Positions 10,830 to 21,700 of a stretch of 64,000 nucleotides of DNA are shown here, one piece after another; the first letter of the stretch is position 1; the number at the start of each line of letters is the position of its first letter. A program made the position numbers and the translations under genes. The DNA lies in contig NC_045140.1 of assembly GCF_008831285.2 (NCBI RefSeq), positions 23,144,131 to 23,208,130 on the forward strand, read 5' to 3'. Below the pieces are notes generated by a model, which did no database searches, was not told the origin of the DNA, and saw nothing but the letters and a program-made list of their open reading frames with translations. Source of the stretch: Nymphaea colorata. Its lineage: Eukaryota > Streptophyta > Magnoliopsida > Nymphaeales > Nymphaeaceae.

Positions 10830-12229
10830 GAGTCTAACAAACTTGTTAAAATTAGTGGTAGCTAGTGGCATGACCACATATAAGCTTTAGGGCGTATCCT
10901 AAGTAATTATGTGTATTTCCATATCACTGCTGTTCACCCTCACCAAAATTTGTGGCTCCACCAATAATATGTGGCCTTTGAGCTTCGTATATAACAAATC
11001 TTTAGATTAAATTTTCAAGGAACGGGTATATATCCTAAAGTTATCTTAATAGAGGCAAATATCAGTTTAATTATGATTTAATGGTGGAATATATAGCTTA
11101 TGAAATTGTAAATAATGCATGTACAGAAGGTGAAATCCACCAGAGAAAGTGCCTCTGCCCGATATGGAGTCGCTTTGACAATTTGCATTGAAGGAGCGCA
11201 TGTCCTCTTCTGCTATGAGGTCCTCATTTTTACTCTTGTACAATGGAAAGAACTGTATAATGAGAGACGAGAGGGTCGAATTCTAAAACCAAGATCTCAA
11301 ATCCTAAGGATATGAAATCAGCCCAAATCTGAGGTAAACAAATACAGCATCGCTTCTGTATAGTGATATGATATTTCTACCAACTGCATATTAACTATAG
11401 GAAAGAACTAAAATATGTTTTCGTTTCTGGTATTAAATGAATATATGATCCTCATATATAATCAAGGAATTTAATTACTTCTTTTCTTTTGTGTTTGATC
11501 ACCATTCAAATTTAATCGCTTTCTCTCCAGATTTTTTTTTCAGTGATTTGGTTAGGTAGAGATGGGAGAGGCAAAACTTTCTAGGAACGCGATTTTGGTT
11601 GCATTGTATCCAATTGTCATAGGCAATATCGAATGGAAATTATGATTTATAAGAGTCACTAAGATAAAGAATAAATTGGTAACTCCTCAATAATAACAAA
11701 ACAGTAAAACGATTAAAAAAAAGATCAAATTGTAGCAACTGAACCAATTGAGTGGAACGCTGTTTAGTTTTCTACCAATAGATTCGACCTGGCGGATTTG
11801 AATAAATTTTGATAACAAGGATTTTGCGTTCCGGCGAGGAACCAATACTGTTTGTTTCTTGGGGAGGTTGGAAGTTTCATCTAGGTGATGTCGACTTCCT
11901 CCTGTACTAGTGGAGGAATAAAATGCACAAACCTTGGAGTGCTCCATGGCTGCCAGTTCACATTTTCATGGATCTTTGTTCATACCTTCCTTCCCCGTCG
12001 TTCGTTACCGTCGTGAAGAACTTCTCCGTCATTGAGTCACAGACTAAGCCTAGATAAGCCGGTGATACTCCGCCGTCCGGCAAGACGAGGGAGAAACAGA
12101 GTCAACAGCAGTTTCAAGCTTTTCTAGATGGCAATAGTTTTTGACACATTTAGTCCTGTATCGAAAGTTTGAAGAAATTTTTTATCACATAAAAGTCTGG
12201 CTTAAGATATCTCGATCGCCGAGCTTCGT
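10830..12229. other. Intergenic, AT-rich
   Basis: No gene can be supported. A minus-strand frame at 11687-11947 and a 30-codon plus-strand frame from about 11946 both lack any domain I recognise. Confidence 0.4.
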
Positions 12230-12515
12230 AGCGGAAGCTTGTAACTCGAGCGAGGGCACAAAAGGTTGCGGGACCGCATGCTGGACATGGATCGGTGAGG
12301 GAATGGAGCATCGATCGGCTCGCCCTGATCCAAGCCTGGAGTTTGGCGCTGCGCGTCCGGCCGAAGGGCTGGGCGGGCTGTGCTCTAGGGTGGAGGAAAC
12401 CGCGTGAGGCTGGCTTCACAGAGCAGCGAGCACCTCCCGCTCTCGGCGGTGGAAGGATAACGAGCCGTTGCTTCCCTCCCTCGCTTGCCGAGCCTGACCT
12501 TCCATGCAAGGACCG
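12230..12515. other. GC-rich island of unknown nature
   Basis: Base composition changes abruptly to GC-rich within AT-rich flanks, and both strands are open (12141-12407 plus, 12150-12518 minus, 12295-12678 plus). Open frames on both strands are what GC-rich DNA gives by chance. The peptides show no family I know. It may be a transposable-element fragment or a transferred piece. Confidence 0.3.
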
Positions 12516-12970
12516 CAACCTTTTTCCTTCTTTTTACCAGGCGAAAAGAAGGGTTTGGAACCAAAGTGAAATATGCCTGTTCAAACTCAAACCAGATCTC
12601 AAGAAAATCTCGAAACCGAAATTAAAGGCACGAGGAATTCAGTTATGTATCGGTGATTGTCGCGTTGGAGGTATATAATCCATCTCCACAAACTCGAATC
12701 CTCCTCCTCCTCTTCTTCTCTATTCAGCTTGGAGCCATAATTCTTTGTGATCACCATCTTCGGAGCCCAACCAACGTTTGCATTGCTGAACGTCACTTCT
12801 TCCTGCATGCAAAGAGAAATATAAAACGTCACTTTTTCACATGCAAATTGAATGGAATGAATGAGAACTGGGAAAACCTTTTCCTAGGAAAAGAAAACGA
12901 GATCGAACACGAAAACGAGTGACACAGAGTTGCATGGTTACCATGAACCGTGAAAGCCAAAAGAACCAGG

Positions 12971-13007
12971 GGAAGTAGTAGCCATCAGGGGAAGTAGTAG
13001 CCATCAA
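12971..13007. repeat. 18-19 bp tandem duplication
   Basis: GGGAAGTAGTAGCCATCA occurs twice back to back. Confidence 0.85.
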
Positions 13008-13857
13008 GGTGAAAGGATGGGGAGATTCGGATGCCCTATTTATGGCTCAAACAAGAAAATGATGAATAAAAATAAGACTACGCTTCGTGAAGAAGAACTC
13101 TTCTTGAAAGGCTCTAATAACTCCGTCCACGAGAGTACTTTTGAGTCAAAAACATTATGAGTAAAATATTTCGCTTCGATCCGAATTGCAAGGCATCGTG
13201 GTGCGTTCAAGTTGGTTGGTGGTTCGACTGCAACTGGTCCGAGTTGCTCGAGCCCTAGCAGGCCCCGTTTTGGTCAGGAAGTGCTTTTGAAGGATCGGAT
13301 CCTAGACGGGTCAGCTTTGACTCGTTACTGTATCCGTTCAATGCCATGATCTTCTATTCTTCCCCGAGCAACGCAATTGTCGCAACAAAATGCTCATCTC
13401 TTCGACTCCAAAAACACTTTGATCTCAAGAGGCAGCAAGCATATGGGTGGGCTCCTTGATGACTACCATGTTCCTATAAGAACGACACCGAATCGGAGAA
13501 TGAATGTAGAAATGGACTTCTAGGGTCTCACCCTCGCATAGTTACAGACTTTACAGGTAATTATTCACAGGAATAGCACTTGGAATAAATTCTTGAAAAG
13601 CTACGTGATCCGGCTTTTGATGTAGACACTGTGCGAAGAATATATCCACCGTTTAAACGATGTGATGAGTAGTGTAGAAGGGAAGTAAGATGCTTTATAC
13701 AATAAAATCTACAAAGAGACGACGCATTATCATAAATTAAGCTCAATACTTAAGTATATTAGGCAAATATTTGGCTTTATCGCTAAAATGAATAGGGCTG
13801 TACATGAGCCGAGTTGAGAGCTCCATTCAACTTCATATCTTGCTCAGATCGAGTTGC

Positions 13858-14130
13858 AGTTACTCATTTAAGCTCATTTACCAACTCCCCTTTTGATCTT
13901 ACCTCTTCTATTTCCTTTGTTTTAAGTTTAGAAATTCAAAAAAAAAAAACTGATCAAACGAGCTTACTTGAGTTTAATCAGGTCAAGTGTTACTTGTTTA
14001 AGCTCATCTACCAACTCCCCATTTGACCTTGTCTCTTCTATTTCCTTTGTTTTAAGTTTAGAAAAAAGAAAAAAAAAAAACTGATTAAAAGAGAATACTC
14101 GAGTTTAATCAGATCAAGTTCATGTAACTC
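13858..14130. repeat. 130-bp tandem duplication
   Basis: Two diverged copies begin at 13859 and 13989 (GTTACT-TTTAAGCTCAT then ACCAACTCCCC, TCTTCTATTTCCTTTG and GAGTTTAATCAG in both). Each contains an A-run of different length. Confidence 0.85.
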
Positions 14131-14139
14131 AAACTCAAC

Positions 14140-15898
14140 TAGTTTATAAGCTCGAGTTTTCACGTCGGCAGTCATGGCAAAACAGTGTCGCTATCAAATC
14201 ACATGACATTTTCAAAAGAATCAAATTAATTGTAAACATTAATCAGAAGAATCAGATTGTATCAGCCATTAAAACCCTAAAGATAGTTCAAAATGATTCA
14301 AAAGCTTGGACATGCATTCGATAAGGTGGATTGTCAACGGATTGGATTCAAATGAGTTGTATCTTTACAATATACAATCCATTAATGTTCACATGTTCAG
14401 ATTTGCATTCAGATTCAAATGCAAATGAAAAAAGCTATACCATATCCAAAACAAACTTTTAAATTCAAATCCAAATCTGATCCACCACTTTTGAACCAAC
14501 TTTCAAAATGTGTATCTAACGGATACATAAAATTTTATTTGTAATCCAAACGGAAAATACATTAATACAAAGAAGCCAAGGAAGCTGTTTGGTGGTTCCA
14601 AATCAAACAAAAAAGGCTGCCTATAGAATTGTGACTGTCCTGGTAAGACACGATCATCAAGAAAATCTGTGCTCACCACAAGTTCTGCTCATACATAAGA
14701 TGCATTCGACCGGAGTCTCTTATAATCAATCCGAACAAGGCATGTATCTCGGTAGAGAATCTAGAGATCATGACAAAGCAGAAAGATGGAAATCTATAGG
14801 AACGTTGAATATGGTTCCAATGTAAGGAGGCGAATACGAATCACATTCTCAGAAGGGAACAAAAATTAAAGGCCCTGTTTCAATCCCAGATGTGAATTTA
14901 ATGTGCTTCATGCACCGAAATTTAACTTTTTTGGCTTCAAAACAGGAAGATGAAAGTGGTGATGAACTATTGTTAATTGTCTGCATCTTTCTGTGTTCCT
15001 GACAAGATCACATATATATCCATGCTTAATTTCTCATATATACACTGTAGAGTGAACAGATATAGAGATTAAGTAGACAAATTATGAGTGTGGTCGTCTT
15101 AATTGACAGATTAGGAGTCATTTGACTTTAAAAAAATAGTTTCACGCAGAAGAACGCAAAACGAGAAAATACATAGAGTTATGAGCACGAGTCATGTGAT
15201 CAACGTAACAGGTAGCCTACCATGAGGAGCCAAATGCTCGCAGTGCTATTAAATTTTGCTGAATAAGCATTTCTGCTGTTTAGTTTTATAACAGGGAAGG
15301 GAACACGTAAAGCACGTAAGGAATCATGAAGGCCACCACCCTGTAGTTTTGAAAGAGAAGTGGTATATGGGCGTTCATGGGGAAAAAGAAAATGAAATGA
15401 GAATAAAATTTTGTAGCTGCAAATGGACCGGATCCATAGTTGAGTCTTTGCCAATTTAGGCAACTCCAAACCCAGCTTACCATCGATCCAAATCCAAATC
15501 AGTCACATCTTCTAGTGCTTACATGGGCTAATTTGTTGGCATACATTTAATTTGCTTTAAACGAATCGAATTAACCAGCTTCCACATTGAGTCGAGTACC
15601 TGACATTTGCTTTTACCGAGTTGCTTCACCTCGGTGGCCATTGATCAAAGTCACGCACCGAGTTGACAAGATCTTGTGAGTTTGAACCCAAGAAATGAAT
15701 TTCAGTTGTAAGGTTTAAGTTTACTTGGAATGTCAACAAGTCAGACTCGAAGGTTTTGGTGTGTTCCAATCCAACATAATCGGATATCTTTTGGGCAGAG
15801 AGGTCTCCTTGTTTTCCAAATGAAGATTCTGCCACAGTTCAGGTCACGCCTACAAACCATGGATTTTACTTCAGTCCAAGTTAGACAACATGACCTTA

Positions 15899-15900
<2 letters not shown>
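14140..15900. other. Intergenic, partly dispersed AT-rich repeat
   Basis: Bases about 14210-14560 carry repeated ATTCAAATCCAAATCTGAT-like words that recur at 26750-27000, 31000-31330, 48740-49100, 53930-54200 and 63270-63520, suggesting one decayed dispersed family. I see no gene. Confidence 0.35.

Positions 15901-15960
<60 letters not shown>
15901..15960. repeat. (TA)n microsatellite
   Basis: About 27 uninterrupted AT dinucleotides. Confidence 0.97.
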
Positions 15961-15962
<2 letters not shown>

Positions 15963-18157
15963 AACTCTGGCTTTTCAGAGTTACCTTACCATTTCATAAC
16001 GCAGTGGCAGTTTGATCTATCATGGTGAACCAGAAGAAAAAAAAGATGATGGATATTTTGATCATTTGTATTATTTCATTTTTTTTTTTCTTGTTTTTCT
16101 TGGGTTGGCATCTCTATGCACACATCAGGGCAACCATGTAAAAGGAAGCCCCCCGCTCACCGGCTTTGTTCTTTGCCGAACATTTATTGAGTTCAAACAT
16201 GTTATATAAAGTCAAGTACGATTGGTCATCTGTGAGGCAACACCATCCCTTTCTGGTTGCTCACTGCGAGCAGCATGGTGGTCCAATTTTCACATGACTA
16301 TGCCTCCCCTGTTTTCAATGCGTTCTGCTCAAATTGACGAGCAGCTCAACACGATCCCGCTCTTGGTTGGTGCCATGGTGTTCCTGTAATCTCAAAACTA
16401 ATGGTGCATTCATGGTTTGTAATTAAGAACTGAGACAGGTTGTTTAGGATGATGGCCAAACAAAGGCAGGCTGCACCTTAGCATGTCCGCCATTGGACAA
16501 CACTTGACCCACTCGGTTCAATCACGCCTGACATATATGGGGTCAGATGTTGTGTTGCAGAAACTGCTAGAGTGGTTTGAGGCGAGTTCGGTTCAAACAA
16601 AAGACAGCCAAGCACATCTCCAGGCGGCCCGGAGGAAGCCGGATTCCGACATAAACTCGGATCTTCTCCAGGCATGGCCGCGTTGCTGGTGGACTGAACC
16701 TCGCCTGCCTGCCGCTCAGGATTTTGTCAAGAGAAACAAATGGTGTGACTCTTTTATAAGTTCAAAATTGAAACCAACTCAGATTGCTACCAAAACAATC
16801 ACAGCTGAATCCATATGTACGGTTAGAGTTCACATGAAAGCAAATAGCAATAAATAGTACTTATTAATTCAAGATGGGGATGCCAAGTTAATCATGCCAA
16901 CATAAGATCCTGCTTAGGTTAAGGGCCTCAATCTCTTTCTCAACGTAAATGAAGTAAGATATCTGAAATTAAAGCGCCCGTAGACCATCCAGGCTCTTGT
17001 TTGCTAATTGTAAAGAGTAACTTTGGCATCAATTCAATTGGTAATAGAGCAGCCTTACACCATGAAAAAGTGAAGTTCCTTTGTTTCATGAAGAGATCTG
17101 TCGCCATTGTCACCATACTACTTTTTGTCTTCTTCGCATAACCAGTTTGATCTTGTACCGCAGAGAGAGAGAGAGAGAGAGAGAGCAAACAATGTCTTAA
17201 CATTGCTGGGAAAACCCCCTACATGATGTTGGAAGGAAACAGACGGGAAAGAGCGAACAATGTCTTTGCTCGTTTACATAGAATTCAGGAGCATCAAATA
17301 CAATATCAGGCACAGTATAGAGAGAGAAAGAGAGGGGCGCCAAGAAGAGCAGCATTGTCATACAGCGACCTCACATACACAAACAAGTTATTCAGCCAAA
17401 CATTATGGCCTGCCATGTTAAGCCTTTAAGCGCTGGCTTGGCTCTGTTCAGGTCATCAAAAAACAAAGGTGACGGCCCTTCTTGGAAAAGTACTTCACAT
17501 TTAAAAGTGACATCTGCAAGCAGTGGGACTTCCAGTTTCATATATGACAAAATGGCAATGCAAATAGCTGCGTTACAATGACACGTAGAATCGAGGCATG
17601 TGATGTGGGTTCCACTTGCCTGTTCAATATTTTGGAATTAATTCACATGCATTGTAAACAAAGAAAAAGAAATAAAATGATGTTGATGTGGATCGATATT
17701 AGAAAATGTTGTCAAAATGCAAAGTTGATGGCGTCAACTTTTTTAATTACTTTTAAATTTCTGAAATGAAATTCAAAGTTAGAATTAGTGATTCATCACT
17801 TTGGATTTTGGAGGCCTCCATTTTGGAAGCTGCATGCTGAGATGTTTACATTTCAAATTGCAGAAAGAAAGGACTCGTTCACTGGATCGTATTGGGCTCA
17901 TAGATAACGGTTGCAGAGCATAAGCTGCAGCGGAAAAGGTGATATGCGTGAAAAGTTTATGTGCGAGCAATGGGGTAATGAAGCTAAACGAGATCAACCC
18001 TCAAATGGCCTGAAAAAAAAAGAAAACCCCGTGGATGTTTGTACAGGATTCGGAGTTCTGAAACCAAGCATCTACAGGCAGGTCCATCTGAGGCGGCAAA
18101 GCTCGGTCACCTGACCTGCTTTAGACAATCGGTTCATATTTCTCTTCTGCATCCGAC
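15961..18157. other. Intergenic stretch before the peptide array
   Basis: No gene, RNA or transposon signature that I can support. A (GA)n run lies at 17161-17186. Frames at 16483-16857 and elsewhere lack domains. Confidence 0.4.
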
Positions 18158-18167
18158 GTCTCTCTCT

Positions 18168-18206
<39 letters not shown>
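18158..18206. repeat. (CT)n(TG)n compound microsatellite
   Basis: A CT run passes directly into about 17 TG dinucleotides. A separate (CT)n lies at 18624-18650. Confidence 0.95.
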
Positions 18207-18208
<2 letters not shown>

Positions 18209-18771
18209 AGCCACCTTAGATGTATAACGCTGACAGTTGATAATAAACTGTTCATTCATGAGCATATGAGACACATTGCAGATCAAACGCTTTTTTTTTT
18301 CCTTCTGTCGTAGTTATGTATTCTTTAATCTGATGGTTGCAAATCCTTCATCCATGTCGCATGAAGAATAAGTGAATCAAAGATCGTTTTGGAGAATTGG
18401 GAGCATAAGGAGCCCATGTTAAGAGCATGTCAGGGGACAGGGGTGGAAATTAACCCCATCAACATGCGACAATAGTAACGCTATCATCACCACATATTTG
18501 TTCCCCAAACCTGAAGGATTCTGAACAACTAATCGACCCTGTGCTTTCTCCCAGGTTTCATCGTCATCGTCATCCTCACCAACAATCTTGATGCTGCCAT
18601 TATTTTACTTGTGGTACTGTAGAGCTCTCTCTCTCTCTCTCTCTCTCTCCCCCCGACATGGGAACAGCAATAGGCAATAACTTGTGGAGCATAAGATATT
18701 ATTTCCTATAAAACTCAATTTACAGAAGGTTGGTAGCTGTGATTTGTATTTGCAACTATTGAATAAACCCA

Positions 18772-19128
18772 TTAATTATGAATAGGAGAATTTTTTGCTG
18801 CAGCTGAATAGTCCATAGATGTGAAGTCAACGACCTCCGAGTAACCCTTTTCTTTCTCCTTTTCTGCAGTCGACAACGTCTTCACCACCTTCTCTGCAGT
18901 GATACGACCACCATTTTTGATGTGGTCCGGGGTTAATCTTATACCTGTCAGCAAAACAAAAGGTTTAATTTAGTCATTCGTTTCACCAAAGGAAACCAAC
19001 GAGCTGCCCAACATGTATAGGATTCAATGCCGAAAATTGCTTAACAGCCGCACACCTTGAGTTGTTGTGGCACTTAACAGCAAAACAGCGACTAGGAGAA
19101 CTTGAAACTTGAATTGTACAACCGCCAT
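18772..19128 (-). CDS. RGF/GOLVEN/CLEL peptide precursor, copy 1 (class A)
   Basis: Two exons: 19056-19128 and 18772-18944, with a 111-bp phase-1 GT-AG intron (CAAG|GTGTGC ... GACAG|GTATAAG). The product is 81 residues. Exon 1 is a signal peptide (MAVVQFKFQVLLVAVLLLSA then TTTQ). Exon 2 starts GIRLTP, continues through a Lys/Glu-rich propeptide (TAEKEKEKGYSEVVD) and ends in the predicted hormone DYSAAAKNSPIHN. In RGF/GLV/CLEL peptides the Asp-Tyr is the tyrosylprotein sulfotransferase site, the Pro is often hydroxylated, and the free C-terminal Asn docks on RGI receptor kinases. The predicted mature peptide needs no C-terminal trimming because the stop follows Asn directly. TATATATA lies at 19258-19265 and GCAACTGTACCACC (reverse of the proximal element) at 19283-19296. 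First gene of the array; about 5.9 kb from copy 2. Confidence 0.88.
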
Positions 19129-19499
19129 TGGAGAAGACAATTAGAAGAAAGAAATGAGCAGCAGAAACGTGAAAAGAGAAAGCAGCAGAGGAAGGCAGGA
19201 AGCAGAGGAGAGGAAGATGATGGGATTTGTGCATTTTCTTTCACTATACATCTTACCTATATATAGTAGCTACGAGAAGAAAGCAACTGTACCACCACGC
19301 AACCAAATGAAAGCATGGTTCGAGGTGGCCCTCGGTTCCAAACCCAGGAAAAGCGAATGAAAAAAAACAGAAGAAATTGGATTTGATTTCAATATTTTGA
19401 CCTTCAGTTGTGATTCTATCTAAAATTGCGTGTAAAGAGAACTGTAAATTTCAGATTGAAAGCAGAAGCAGGTTCCTGCAGAAACCAGAGTTATCTAGA

Positions 19500-19660
19500 A
19501 TTGAGTGAATGGTCTCACTGGTCTGAAGATTTGAGGACATGCATATGTTGTTATCGTTTTCTTTCTCCGGATAAATGGGACACGAAATCGTGGATTCATG
19601 TGCTCCCTCAAGATTTTCAGAGACATATGCATGCACATGCTGCCCTTCATGCTTCTTCCT
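19500..19660 (-). promoter_or_regulatory. Shared distal module D1 of copy 1
   Basis: The core at 19577-19642 carries GGACACGAAATCGTGGATTC, ATGTGCTCC and, after a short gap, AGAGACATATGCATGCACAT. It is preceded by a TCACTGGTCTGA / GAGGACAT half. About 450 bp upstream of the ATG. The same order of words stands upstream of nine other copies. Confidence 0.75.
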
Positions 19661-19961
19661 GAAATGTTCATATTAAGCAAATGAAGAAAGATATTTCATC
19701 CATCTCTATAATCCACCAAAAGGCTCACCTAACACCCATGCTTTTCTTTGGTTAGTACATATGAGGCAAGGTGGAGACATGGACCCTACTTGGGGTTTAC
19801 CTTCCAAAACTTGGGTCCATTAATTGATTCAATCCTTGCGAGGTGTCATACTTACGAAATAGCAAAAAGAGAGACGAAAGAAATAAAAGAAATTAAGAAG
19901 AAGAAAGGAAGGAGTAGGGACTTGGGATACCTCTGGTTTTCAATCTTGTCTGAATAAGTGG

Positions 19962-20125
19962 GTGCAGGCAACAGACACTCAGATGGAAGGAAGAAGTTGG
20001 GGGATCACATACATGACCCTCTTCTTGGACCTTGTGAGGCAGAGTCTGACCCAGTTCCAGAATTGTCTTAGATGGGTCTGGTCATCCCTGGTCCACCGTT
20101 TGGGTCCTTGCAAAGACATGTCCAC
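19962..20125 (-). promoter_or_regulatory. Shared module D2 of copy 1
   Basis: Contains CTTGTGAGGCAGAGTCTGAC, CCAGAATTGTCTTAGATG and CCTGGTCCACC in this order, matching stretches above copies 2, 6, 7 and 9. About 0.85-1 kb upstream of the ATG. Function unknown; it may only mark the duplicated unit. Confidence 0.6.
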
Positions 20126-21399
20126 AGATCCAACAATCTTCTCCATGTAAAATTTCATGGGACATTCTAACTTTGATTTCACTGTGCCTGACCCCAAGTA
20201 AACATGTAATATAATCCAAGGGGCAAATAAAAGTCCTAGTGATAATAGGCCCGTTTGCTGTCATCTATTCTTTATGATGTTCACTGAACTTGAATTGCTA
20301 GAGAAGTTGGTCCCTATCCCCCGATCTAGACACCAACCCAGCTATTTCTTAATCACCAAATCTCAATGAATGGGTTTCTGGATCTGGTCCCCTGACAGCA
20401 TCTGCCCAATTTAAATCCCTGAAAGCAGCAGTTTCACCTAGCAGTATATCTCCTACTTGATTTGAATCGATGCTTACTTAAATGGTCTGGGCAATGATAT
20501 TTCTACTTGGCTAATGGGCATAAGAACGGGATCGGTAAAGGCATCAGGATATCTGTAGATATCGCAGAGAATGTTGTCCTTGAAGATTGTCCATTTGTTG
20601 GAAGCACCATTGGGTGAAATGCCATTATTTTGCGAAAACAATGGTTGGTAACAGTACCCTTACATCGTTTTAAGCTGCAATATTCTCATCAAGAAGACTC
20701 GAAATCAACTCTTCGATTGCTATCTGAGAAGGAACCATGGTCAACCATAAGGATCTAAGAAGCAAATCCCATGTAAGCCCCACGCACCAATCACTTACTG
20801 GACAATGCACCATCATTTTGAGACCAATTCATTTTACTGGTAGCTTTATAGTTTGTTTTATTTTGGCGGTGAGCAAATTGTATATGGTTGAGACATCATA
20901 GTACAATGATGTAAACAAATTAACATCAGACTAAGCGTTAATTTCTTTATTTATCTCTTACTGTTCTTATCCACCTCAAAAAAGCAAAAAAGTGATATGT
21001 TGACAACTTATCCCAAGAGAACGACTTAAACCAAAGGTCCTTGATACCCCATTTGGGCATTGCAAACACTCCCTACATAAAAAGGATGATTAATTGCTCT
21101 GAGTATGTTCGAAGAAAATGTGATCTTTATGCTTCGCATCTTACCAAAGATAAGAGTTAAATGTTTCACCAGTTTCTTTTTCTCATGGGGACAAAATGAA
21201 TACTGAAAAGACATGCAATTCCAGTCCTTATCTCGCAAAACTTTGCCTACTGCAAAGATGAAAAAACAAGATGTTAACTAGAATAGCCAAAAAACTTGGT
21301 AGAGAGGTAAACTGATGGAAATCTGTTCTGACTTCTTTTAATATAACCATTTAAAACCTGTCCCCTCCAAGAGACCTAAGGCCTCTAGCAAAGTAGGAA
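20126..21399. other. Intergenic spacer in the array
   Basis: No feature beyond short chance frames. Confidence 0.4.
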
Positions 21400-21700
21400 C
21401 ATGCACATGAATGTGGGGCTTCATGCCCACGCAGAGTTTGCGCAATAAATAGTGGTGAAAGTTGCAGTTCATGGCATCAGGGTACCTCTGATCTCATAGG
21501 CCATGTAGGTCAGTACCATTAATTGCAGCGCACCAGTTTGAGAAGCCATCGTAGGGGCGTGGCACTAGTGCTGCAAAGCAAAACAGAGCAATGTGATGTG
21601 TTTGCACATAGTATTGACATCAAGCTTTGCAACTTCCCAGTTCCCACCCCCCATCTCTGCTTCATGTCAACTTGTGATAGTGATTGTACCAATATCATGA
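21400..21700 (-). promoter_or_regulatory. Shared module D3 of copy 1
   Basis: Begins ATGCACATGAATGTGGGGCT and continues through GCGCAATAAATAGTGG, GCAGTTCATGGCATC, CTAGTGCTGCAAAGC and CAATGTGATGTGTTTGCACA. It aligns word by word with 26480-26700 above copy 2. Lies about 2.3 kb upstream of copy 1, farther than in the other copies. Confidence 0.65.

Noticed and set aside
11946..12040. Short plus-strand peptide with an RYRREELL word
   Set aside because: Thirty codons, no conserved context; too short to support a gene.
15730..15999. Frame with a Tyr-Ile repeat
   Set aside because: Translation of the (TA)n run.
18983..19234. Frames opposite or shifted against exon 1 of the peptide genes (also near 25052, 32084, 41275)
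   Set aside because: They overlap the real signal-peptide exon in another register and are not shared between copies.
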